A stretch of DNA of 13,852 nucleotides from Christensenellaceae bacterium. GTDB lineage: Bacteria > Bacillota > Clostridia > Christensenellales > Aristaeellaceae. The stretch spans positions 1-13,852 of the forward strand of contig JADGQP010000077.1 of the NCBI GenBank assembly GCA_017881705.1, in the 5' to 3' direction. Position 1 is the first letter of the stretch. Each line of letters opens with the position of its first letter. Below the pieces are notes generated by a model. It was not told the DNA's origin, did not search any database, and saw only the letters and a program-made list of their open reading frames with translations. The translations under genes and the position numbers were made by a program. Shown here piece after piece: positions 1 through 5,940 of the stretch.

Positions 1-33
1 TAAGAGGTGGAGCAGAGGCGTTTCAACGATGTG

Positions 34-62
34 TTGACAACAGGGGAACAAATGTCTATAAT
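34..62 (+). promoter_or_regulatory. Sigma-A promoter of the zur-znuCB operon
   Basis: TTGACA at 34-39 and TATAAT at 57-62 are separated by exactly 17 bp, a perfect match to the housekeeping sigma-A consensus. Transcription should start near 69, leaving a leader of about 33 nt before the ATG at 102. This rules against the in-frame ATG at 63, which overlaps the -10 box and would precede the transcript start. Two short dyads overlap the -35: TCAAC(5 nt)GTTGA at 23-37 and TGTTG-A-CAACA at 32-42. They could be an operator, although neither resembles a classical Fur or Zur box. Confidence 0.8.
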
Positions 63-101
63 ATGAAAATGGTTATCGGATTCGGAACGGGAGGGACGAA
101 G

Positions 102-521
102 ATGGCCGCTCGAGGCGCTTACCAGACAAAGCAAAAGGAAGTTATCGCCGATTATTTTCGGGCGCATTCGGATGCGTGCGTTACGGCGGAAGAAGTGTAT
201 GCGGCGCTGGGCGCAGATGTGGGCATCACGACCGTTTACCGCGCCGTTGCCAGATTGTGCGAAGAAGGCGCCCTGCGCCGTTATACACCTCAAAACGCCG
301 GAGGAGCCGCCTTATACCAGCTTAACCCCTGCAAGGAAAGCCATTTGCATATCCGTTGCATGGATTGCGGAACACTGGAGCACCTGCGTTGCGACGTGGT
401 GCATGATTTTACAAAACATCTTCTGGGTAAGCACGGTTTCGTACTGGACGAGGGACAAACCGTATTATACGGTTTATGTAAACAATGCGAAGCCAAACGG
501 AAGCAAAAGACGGAAAAATAA
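102..521 (+). CDS. zur: Fur-family metal-responsive repressor, probably Zur
   Basis: This encodes a 139-aa cytoplasmic Fur-superfamily repressor, the usual length for the family. The N-terminal winged helix carries the recognition-helix signature GITTVYRAVARL at residues 41-52. The C-terminal dimerisation domain has two CxxC pairs, C86-C89 and C126-C129, that form the structural zinc site, and a histidine cluster (H81, H83, H94, H101) suited to the sensory metal site. I chose ATG 102 because GGAGGG lies just upstream at a good distance and because the alternative ATG at 63 lies inside the promoter. Position directly ahead of a ZnuCB-type importer points to Zur, which represses zinc uptake when zinc is plentiful. 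Fur, PerR and Mur share the same fold and cannot be excluded from sequence alone. Family assignment is very secure; zinc specificity is inferred from the neighbours. Confidence 0.9.
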   Translation: MAARGAYQTKQKEVIADYFRAHSDACVTAEEVYAALGADVGITTVYRAVARLCEEGALRRYTPQNAGGAALYQLNPCKESHLHIRCMDCGTLEHLRCDVVHDFTKHLLGKHGFVLDEGQTVLYGLCKQCEAKRKQKTEK

Positions 522-553
522 CCGCGAATACGCGGGAGGGAGCCAGGTATCGG

Positions 554-1255
554 ATGGCATTATTAACCTGTAAGGACGTCGCATTCGCCTATGAAGGCAA
601 AATCGTTGCTTCTAACATTCATCTGCAAGTCAACGAAGGCGATTACCTTTGTATCGTAGGGGAGAACGGTTCCGGGAAATCCACGCTGGTCAAAGGTATG
701 CTGGGTTTAATGGAGCCGGTTCACGGGACCATCCGTTATGGCGATGGGTTAAGCCGCAACGAAATTGGCTATCTGCCGCAAAAAAACCCTTTACAGCGGG
801 ATTTTCCCGCTTCCGTATGGGAAGTGGTTTCTTCCGGCTTTGCCGCACGATCGCTGTTTTTAAATGCGGAACAAAAGCGGTTGGCGGAAGAGAACCTGCA
901 ATTAATGCGCCTCTCCGATTTGAAAAAGCACAGCATGATGGAGCTTTCCGGCGGGCAGCAGCAGCGGGTGCTATTGGCAAGGGCGCTTTGCGCCACGCGT
1001 AAACTGCTGCTGTTGGATGAACCCGTTGCGGGGCTGGATCCGCTGGCGACACGTGAAATGTACGAGATCATCGACGACCTGCACCAAAACCGGCACGTTA
1101 CGGTGATTATGATCTCTCACGACGTGGACGCTGCCGCGCGCTACGCGACGCATATCCTGCATCTTCGCCACGAACCCCTGTTTTATGGCACGGCGGAGGA
1201 TTACCTGAAATCCGAGTTATGCCACACGTTTACGGGAGGCGAGGACGATGCTTGA
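554..1255 (+). CDS. znuC: Metal ABC transporter ATPase, ZnuC type
   Basis: This 233-aa protein is the nucleotide-binding subunit that powers zinc or manganese import at the inner face of the membrane. All ABC motifs are visible: Walker A GENGSGKST at 36-44, Q-loop Q76 in YLPQK, signature LSGGQ at 131-135, Walker B LLLLDE at 151-156, D-loop GLD at 160-162 and switch H189 in ISHD. The YLPQ stretch and the short C-terminus are typical of the ZnuC/MntB branch. The ATG at 554 gives the standard N-terminus and follows GGGAGGG at 534-540, a slightly long spacing. An in-frame ATG at 485 would add 23 residues lacking family character and overlap zur, so I reject it. The gene lies 32 nt after zur and overlaps the permease gene by 8 nt, indicating one operon. 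Zinc rather than manganese is inferred from the regulator. Confidence 0.92.
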   Translation: MALLTCKDVAFAYEGKIVASNIHLQVNEGDYLCIVGENGSGKSTLVKGMLGLMEPVHGTIRYGDGLSRNEIGYLPQKNPLQRDFPASVWEVVSSGFAARSLFLNAEQKRLAEENLQLMRLSDLKKHSMMELSGGQQQRVLLARALCATRKLLLLDEPVAGLDPLATREMYEIIDDLHQNRHVTVIMISHDVDAAARYATHILHLRHEPLFYGTAEDYLKSELCHTFTGGEDDA

Positions 1256-2078
1256 ATCCCTGGGGCAGATGTTTACGTACAGCTTCATGGTGCGCGCGTT
1301 GGTCGTGGGGCTTATGGTGTCGCTGTGCTCGGCGCTTTTAGGCGTAAGCCTTGTATTAAAACGCTATTCCATGATCGGGGACGGCCTTAGCCACGTAGGT
1401 TTCGGAGCGCTTGCCGTGGCTTCCGCGCTTGGGTTTGCGCCAATGTCCGTAGCGGTGCCGGTGGTAGTGGGTTCGGCTTTCCTGCTTTTACGGGTGAGTG
1501 AACGCAGTAAAATCAAAGGCGACGCGGCCATCGGCATGATCTCCACGGGCGCGTTGGCAGTGGGCGTACTGGTTCTTTCTTTAAGCAAAGGCATGACCAC
1601 GGATATCAACAATTACCTTTTTGGCAGTATTCTGGCCATGAGCGAAAGCGACGTTTGGCTCAGCGTTGTGCTGGCTGCGGCGGTACTGACGATGTATGCG
1701 CTGTTTTACCGAAAGCTCTTCGCCGTTACGTTTGACGAAACGTTTGCGCGCGCCACAGGCCTGAAAGCGGGCTTTTTTAACGCGCTTCTGGCCACCCTTA
1801 CTGCCGTTACCGTGGTGTTGGGTATGCGTATGATGGGCGCCATGCTGATTTCCAGCCTTATCCTGTTTCCCGCGATCACAGCCATGCGGGTGTGCAAGAG
1901 CTTTCACGGCGTAATCCTGTGCGCCTCGCTGATCTCCGTTGTTTGCTTCATGCTGGGTCTGATGAGCTCCTACCTGTACAACACGCCATCCGGAGCGAGT
2001 GTGGTAGTGGCGAACATATTGGCGTTTGTTCTGTTTTCGGGTATCGAGAAGGTACGTGGGCGAAAACTGGCGAAATAA
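1248..2078 (+). CDS. znuB: Metal ABC transporter permease, ZnuB type (ABC-3 family)
   Basis: This 276-aa, highly hydrophobic protein belongs to the ABC-3 family that imports zinc, manganese or iron. About eight transmembrane segments can be seen, spread from residue 12 to about 268. The conserved MIGDGLSHVGF stretch near residues 42-52 corresponds to the family's D-x-LSHA-type motif. The cytoplasmic segment with FDETFARATGL near 150-160 fits the coupling loop that contacts the ATPase. The start ATG lies inside the last codons of the ATPase gene (8-nt overlap) behind a GGGAGGCGAGG purine run, so translation is probably coupled. No substrate-binding lipoprotein gene follows; the next gene is an unrelated division protein. 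Family is secure, metal is inferred. Confidence 0.92.
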   Translation: MLESLGQMFTYSFMVRALVVGLMVSLCSALLGVSLVLKRYSMIGDGLSHVGFGALAVASALGFAPMSVAVPVVVGSAFLLLRVSERSKIKGDAAIGMISTGALAVGVLVLSLSKGMTTDINNYLFGSILAMSESDVWLSVVLAAAVLTMYALFYRKLFAVTFDETFARATGLKAGFFNALLATLTAVTVVLGMRMMGAMLISSLILFPAITAMRVCKSFHGVILCASLISVVCFMLGLMSSYLYNTPSGASVVVANILAFVLFSGIEKVRGRKLAK

Positions 2079-2155
2079 GCGTACGTTTTTGTAAAAAGAA
2101 GGAGATTGAACGAACGCGTCGAATAAAAAAGTATAAAACAAAGGAGCGGAGCGAT

Positions 2156-2461
2156 ATGCGTAAAAGAGTCAGGCTGCTGCCGATTCTCATCGTGCTGGCG
2201 TGTGTATCGATCGCGTTCTTTTACGTTAGTTCCAAGCTTGATGGCGGCATTAGCGACGTAACGCAGCAGTACCAGCAAGCTGTGGTAACCGGCAACGATT
2301 TGGAAAACACGCAGAATACCCTGAAGCAAACGCTCTCTACCGCAAAGAGCGATGCTTTTATCGAAAACCAGGCACGCAATCTGTACGATTATATGAAACA
2401 AGATGAGATTCGTATCGTTATCACCAATCCGGAGGCGCTCTACGGCACGGACGGCAAATAA
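2156..2461 (+). CDS. DivIC/FtsB-like septum formation initiator protein
   Basis: This 101-aa bitopic membrane protein has a short basic N-terminus (MRKRVR), one transmembrane helix at about residues 7-25, then a Gln/Asn-rich segment likely to form a coiled coil outside the membrane. The C-terminus (IENQARN, then YMKQDEIRIVITNPE) matches the end of DivIC/FtsB proteins, where an E-x-xAR motif precedes a G-Y-x-K-P-G-E-like stretch. Such proteins link FtsL and FtsQ/DivIB in the divisome. ATG 2156 follows AAGGAG (2141-2146) at 9 nt and places the helix at the proper position; longer in-frame extensions run back into the permease gene without family character. It lies 77 nt after znuB and just ahead of the Ppx/GppA gene, a neighbourhood known for DivIC in Clostridia. 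Sequence similarity is short, so confidence is moderate. Confidence 0.75.
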   Translation: MRKRVRLLPILIVLACVSIAFFYVSSKLDGGISDVTQQYQQAVVTGNDLENTQNTLKQTLSTAKSDAFIENQARNLYDYMKQDEIRIVITNPEALYGTDGK

Positions 2462-2500
2462 CCGTATGCGTAGAGTCCCTTGTCGTTGGGAGTGAGGAGC

Positions 2501-3397
2501 TTGAGGGCGGCTGCAATCGGAATTGGGTCTAACTCTTTACGTATGCTCGTCGCGGATATGAAAGACGCGCAGCTTCACCGTGTGCTTCGGGACCGGGAAG
2601 GGCTGCGCGTTTTTGCGGCCTTGGACGAGCATGGCGACATTTCCATGGATATGATTTTGCAGGCGTGCCGAAGCGTAGGCGCGATGGCGGAAAAAGCGCG
2701 TGCCATTGGCGCGGAGGAAGTTTTCCTGTTTGCCACCAGTGCCGTACGGGATGCACAAAACCAACTGGAATTTTCACAAAGCCTGTTTCAAGCGACAGGG
2801 CTTAAGTTGGATATTTGCACCGGCGAACGGGAAGCCAAACTTTCTTTTTTAGGTTCTACGGGTGCGCAACGCTCCGGCATGATCGACATCGGCGGAGGAT
2901 CCACGGAGATCGTGATCGGCGAGGAGAAAACCATAGAATTTGCGGATAGCCTCCAAATGGGCGCGGTACGGCTGTACCGCTGGATGCCGATCGGGAATGC
3001 CGAGGATGCACACGCCGTGGCGCGTAAAGCGGCGGAAATTCTGCAGCCCAGAAAAAATGAAATTCTTGCCCTTACGCAGCCCAAGGAATGGGTGGGCGTA
3101 GGCGGAACATTCACCACCGCGGCGGCGTGTGCGCAAAACGTTCATTGGAACGACCGCGAGCACATCCATGGCTACTCCATTAGCCGGGAGCAAGTGGAAC
3201 GCATGATGGAGCAAATGGCCGACATGCCGCTGGAAAAACGTGTGACGCTGCCGGGTGTTCAGGCCCAACGCGCGGATATTATCGTTCACGGGTTTGCAAT
3301 ATTGCTTTGCTGTATGGATGAACTGAAAATCGCTCAAATTACCGTTTCCGAAAACGGCAACCTGGAAGGGTATTTAAAATTAAAATTCCTTCCTTAA
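2501..3397 (+). CDS. Ppx/GppA family phosphatase (exopolyphosphatase / pppGpp phosphohydrolase)
   Basis: This protein of about 298 aa is a two-lobed actin/Hsp70-fold phosphatase without the HD domain of longer Ppx proteins. Family members hydrolyse polyphosphate ends or pppGpp. The second phosphate motif DIGGGSTE (residues 129-136), the catalytic-type Glu of GEREAKL (E111) and the MGAVRL segment are intact. The first phosphate motif reads GIGSNS (7-12) where the family has DIGSNS, so the usual Asp is a Gly. There is no usable ATG, since the first one lies inside the first beta-strand region. Candidates are TTG 2480, GTG 2492 and TTG 2501. I chose 2501 because GGGAG at 2488-2492 is 8 nt upstream and the product begins MRAAAIG, the normal family N-terminus; the start could be up to 21 nt earlier. 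Ppx and GppA cannot be told apart here. Confidence 0.9.
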   Translation: MRAAAIGIGSNSLRMLVADMKDAQLHRVLRDREGLRVFAALDEHGDISMDMILQACRSVGAMAEKARAIGAEEVFLFATSAVRDAQNQLEFSQSLFQATGLKLDICTGEREAKLSFLGSTGAQRSGMIDIGGGSTEIVIGEEKTIEFADSLQMGAVRLYRWMPIGNAEDAHAVARKAAEILQPRKNEILALTQPKEWVGVGGTFTTAAACAQNVHWNDREHIHGYSISREQVERMMEQMADMPLEKRVTLPGVQAQRADIIVHGFAILLCCMDELKIAQITVSENGNLEGYLKLKFLP

Positions 3398-3617
3398 GCG
3401 TGCCGCAATATTTTTATACTCTTATATAAAAAGCAGCAAACAGCCGTTGTTCTTAAATACATGTCCTGATTTTTCGGATCCTTCCCGTATATACCCGTAT
3501 TATAACCTACTGGGCGAACAAGGCGAGTATAAGAAAAGCGTTTAGCGTAAATTGGCCGATGCCTGCGGAAAGCGCGAAGCGCGGTATTGCCCCGGGGACT
3601 TAACATAAAATTAACCC
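3398..3617. other. Intergenic stretch with no gene recognised
   Basis: This is the upstream part of the 365-bp gap between the Ppx/GppA gene and the EF-G-like gene. It is AT-richer at its left end and contains several short TATA-like words, but neither strand shows a coding frame with a ribosome binding site. I found no tRNA cloverleaf, no recognised riboswitch and no convincing intrinsic terminator. A palindrome CCCCGGGG at 3590-3597 and a weak GGG-TTAA/TTAA-CCC hairpin before a T-rich run near 3622 are the only local structures I noticed. Confidence 0.5.
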
Positions 3618-3637
3618 TTCCTTTTTTATATGGTTTC

Positions 3638-3646
3638 TGATACAAT
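3638..3646 (+). promoter_or_regulatory. Extended -10 promoter for the EF-G-like gene
   Basis: TG-A-TACAAT at 3638-3646 fits an extended -10 element (TGnTATAAT with one change). The -35 position 17 bp upstream reads TTCCTT, a poor match, which is typical when an extended -10 is used. Transcription would begin near 3653, giving a leader of about 110 nt before ATG 3763. Confidence 0.55.
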
Positions 3647-3693
3647 ACATAAGATTGATTTCGTTCCAAAAGCGCCGCGAAGCTACGCACCGT

Positions 3694-3721
3694 TAGCCGA
3701 ATGCTCTTTGCATACCGGTTA
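3694..3721 (+). promoter_or_regulatory. Stem-loop in the leader of the EF-G-like gene
   Basis: TAGCCG-A-ATGC at 3694-3704 pairs with GCAT-AC-CGGTTA at 3710-3721 around the loop TCTTT. This gives ten base pairs, one of them G-U, with a 1x2 internal loop. It lies between the predicted transcript start and the ribosome binding site, about 40 nt before the ATG. No U-run follows, so it is not a terminator. A role in mRNA stability or translation is possible but unproven. Confidence 0.35.
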
Positions 3722-3762
3722 CGTGTGTCGGGGCGCGATGAAACAACATAAGGGGGATTACC

Positions 3763-5844
3763 ATGGCTAATTATGAAACCAGGGATATTCGGAATATCGC
3801 CCTCATGGGGCATGGCAGCGAAGGCAAAACGTCGCTGGTAGAGGCTTTGCTTTTCGCTGCCGGTATTACCGACCGTTTGGGCAGAGTGGACGACAGTACC
3901 ACGGTGACCGACTCTGACCCGGAAGAAATGAAAAGGCATATTTCCATCAGTGCCGCCACCGCGCCGATCGACTGGAAACAGAAAATGATCAACGTGATCG
4001 ACGTGCCCGGTTATTTTGATTTTATCGGCGAGATGATGGGCCCGCTGCGCGTGGTGGAAACCGCAGCCATCGTGGTAAGCGCCGTTGGCGGCGTAGCCGT
4101 CGGCACCGAGAAAGCCTGGGCTTTCGCCACTAAAAACAACGTGGGCAAGATGTTCATCGTCAACCAGATGGACCGCGAACACGCCAATTTTAAAAAGACG
4201 GTCGAGCAGCTGCGTGAAATGTTCGGCAGCAGCGTTGTGCCGATCCTCCTGCCCATCGGCAACGGCGCCGATTTTAAGGGCGTCGTAGATGTGCTGGAAA
4301 ACAAGGCGTACGTCTGCGATAATAAAACCGCTACCGAAATACCCGTGCCCGCGGAAATGGCCGGCGCTATCGCCGCCGCCTTAAACGAAATCACCGAGGC
4401 CGCCGCCGCTTCCGACGACGAACTGATGATGAAGTATCTGGAAGGTGAAACGCTTTCTCATGAAGAGATTCTGGAAGCTTTTAAGGTGGGTATGTTCACC
4501 AGCCAAATCGCACCCGTTATTCCCTGCTCCGCCATTACGGGCGTGGGCATTCGCAAACTGCTGGACGTGATGGCAGACTTTTTGCCCTCGCCCAAGCGCG
4601 CCATTTACAAGGGCGTGGATCCCCGCAACCAGGCTGAAATCACGCGCGCCTGCAAAAACGAGGAGCCGTTTTCCGCCCTGGTGTATAAAACCATCGCCGA
4701 CCCGTTTGTGGGCAAACTCTCCCTGTTTAAGGTCATGAGCGGATCGCTGATGCCTTCGACCCCCATATATAACTCCACCCAGGAGAAAACCGAAAAGATC
4801 AACGGCCTGTACGTGCTTCGCGGTAAAAAGCAAATTTCCGCGCAGCAACTTAACGCAGGCGATATGGGCGCGTTGGCCAAGCTGCAGTTCACCTTCACCG
4901 GCGATACGTTATGCGATCAGGCGCACCCCATCGTATATCCGAAGATCGACTTCCCCGCCCCCTGCATCAGCAAGGCGATTTTCGCCACCAAGCAGGGTGA
5001 GGAAGACAAGGTCTTTAGCGGCCTGGCCCGCCTGCAGGAGGAAGACCCCTCCATCAAGGTGGAAAAGAACGCGGAAACAAGCGAAACGCTGCTGTCCGGC
5101 CAGGGCGAATTGCACCTGGACGTGATACGCAACAAACTGGCCACCAAATTCGGCGCCAAAGCCGACCTGCAGGATCCCCGTATTCCCTACCGCGAAACCA
5201 TTAAAAAGACCGTGAAGGTGCAGGGCCGCCATAAAAAGCAATCCGGCGGGCACGGCCAGTTCGGCGATGTGTGGATCGAGTTTTCGCCCATCGGCGACAC
5301 CAACGTGGATTTCGAGTTTGAGGACGCGGTAGTGGGCGGCTCGGTGCCTCGCAACTATATCCCTTCCGTTGAAAAAGGCCTGCGGGAGAATGTTGGGAAG
5401 GGCGTTTTGGCGGGATATCCGATGGTGGGCCTGCACGCTAAACTGTACGACGGCTCCTACCACCCGGTGGACTCCTCCGAAATGGCGTTTAAAACCGCTG
5501 CGCGTATCGCCTTTAAAAAAGGCTGTCTGGACGCTGGCCCCACGCTGCTGGAGCCGATTATGCACGTGGAAGTTTTTGTGCCGGATGAATACATGGGCGA
5601 CATCATGGGCGATATGAACAAGCGCCGCGGCCGCATAATGGGTATGAACCAGGCGGAAGGGCTTAAAAAGCTGGAAGCCGAAGCCCCGCTGGCTGAAATG
5701 TTCAAATACGCGACCGACCTGCGTTCCATGACCCAAGCGCGCGGCTTGTTTACCATGAAGTTTGTACGCTACGAAGAAGCACCCGCCAGCGTGGCGCAGA
5801 AGATCATCGAAAGCGCGAAACACGAAGAAGAGGAAGAGGAATAA
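3763..5844 (+). CDS. Elongation factor G-like translational GTPase (EF-G2 type)
   Basis: This 693-aa protein has the full EF-G domain order: G domain, domain II, domain III, a domain IV containing KQSGGHGQFGDVW, and a domain V ending in an acidic tail (KHEEEEEE). Canonical EF-G drives ribosomal translocation. This one carries the marks of the EF-G2/EF-G-like branch: P-loop GHGSEGKTS (16-24) instead of GHIDAGKTT, and G3 DVPGY (80-84) where canonical EF-G has DTPGH with the catalytic His. Two further departures are RHISIS (58-63) at the switch I position of RGITI, and NQMD (134-137) at G4 instead of NKMD. The start follows AAGGGGG with good spacing. It appears monocistronic, with its own promoter upstream and a strong stem-loop downstream. 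No ribosomal protein genes or tuf are adjacent, unlike the usual fusA locus, which also suggests a paralogue. Its cellular role is unknown to me. Confidence 0.9.
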   Translation: MANYETRDIRNIALMGHGSEGKTSLVEALLFAAGITDRLGRVDDSTTVTDSDPEEMKRHISISAATAPIDWKQKMINVIDVPGYFDFIGEMMGPLRVVETAAIVVSAVGGVAVGTEKAWAFATKNNVGKMFIVNQMDREHANFKKTVEQLREMFGSSVVPILLPIGNGADFKGVVDVLENKAYVCDNKTATEIPVPAEMAGAIAAALNEITEAAAASDDELMMKYLEGETLSHEEILEAFKVGMFTSQIAPVIPCSAITGVGIRKLLDVMADFLPSPKRAIYKGVDPRNQAEITRACKNEEPFSALVYKTIADPFVGKLSLFKVMSGSLMPSTPIYNSTQEKTEKINGLYVLRGKKQISAQQLNAGDMGALAKLQFTFTGDTLCDQAHPIVYPKIDFPAPCISKAIFATKQGEEDKVFSGLARLQEEDPSIKVEKNAETSETLLSGQGELHLDVIRNKLATKFGAKADLQDPRIPYRETIKKTVKVQGRHKKQSGGHGQFGDVWIEFSPIGDTNVDFEFEDAVVGGSVPRNYIPSVEKGLRENVGKGVLAGYPMVGLHAKLYDGSYHPVDSSEMAFKTAARIAFKKGCLDAGPTLLEPIMHVEVFVPDEYMGDIMGDMNKRRGRIMGMNQAEGLKKLEAEAPLAEMFKYATDLRSMTQARGLFTMKFVRYEEAPASVAQKIIESAKHEEEEEE

Positions 5845-5863
5845 TCTTCACCTTCCTCGCGTA

Positions 5864-5904
5864 AACGGCGGCCCTTCCCGCATTGTGTGGGAAGGGCCGC
5901 CGTT
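5864..5904. terminator. Bidirectional terminator-like stem between convergent genes
   Basis: A perfect 16-bp inverted repeat (5864-5879 and 5889-5904) encloses the 9-nt loop GCATTGTGT. It begins 19 nt past the stop of the EF-G-like gene and ends 36 nt from the stop of the minus-strand flavodiiron gene, so it can serve both transcripts. The stem is very GC-rich. Neither side has a long T-run, so termination may be less than fully efficient or may depend on a factor. Confidence 0.75.
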
Positions 5905-5940
5905 GCTGTATAACGTATTATTCTTTCGCTTTCAACTCGC

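Noticed and set aside
63..101. Upstream in-frame ATG extending the Fur-family protein by 13 residues
   Set aside because: The ATG overlaps the -10 box, upstream of the expected transcript start, while ATG 102 has a good ribosome binding site.
2106..2137. Possible promoter TTGAAC ... TATAAA before the DivIC-like gene
   Set aside because: The spacer is 20 bp, too long for sigma-A, and the surrounding A-rich sequence makes chance matches likely.
1581..2141. Minus-strand open frame opposite the permease gene
   Set aside because: His/Gln/Arg-rich shadow of the transmembrane protein, with no family resemblance.
3364..3412. GGAAGG/CCTTCC hairpin and a later T-run as a terminator after the Ppx/GppA gene
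   Set aside because: The stem is 6 bp with an 18-nt loop inside the coding end, and the T-run is too far downstream.
3594..3628. Weak GGG-TTAA/TTAA-CCC hairpin before a T-rich run, as an intrinsic terminator
   Set aside because: The stem is interrupted by a bulge and AT-rich at its core; predicted stability looks too low to call.
3398..3762. Riboswitch, tRNA or small RNA in the 365-bp gap
   Set aside because: No known riboswitch core, cloverleaf or promoter-terminator pair could be recognised on either strand by eye; a covariance-model search would settle this.
3394..4182. Long open frame on the minus strand covering the intergenic region and the start of the EF-G-like gene
   Set aside because: It is antisense to a clear EF-G G domain, shows no recognisable domain and has no ribosome binding site of note; GC-biased third positions explain the openness.
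4909..5823. 304-codon minus-strand open frame inside the EF-G-like gene
   Set aside because: His/Val/Gly-rich composition typical of an antisense shadow of a GC-rich gene, with no domain recognised.
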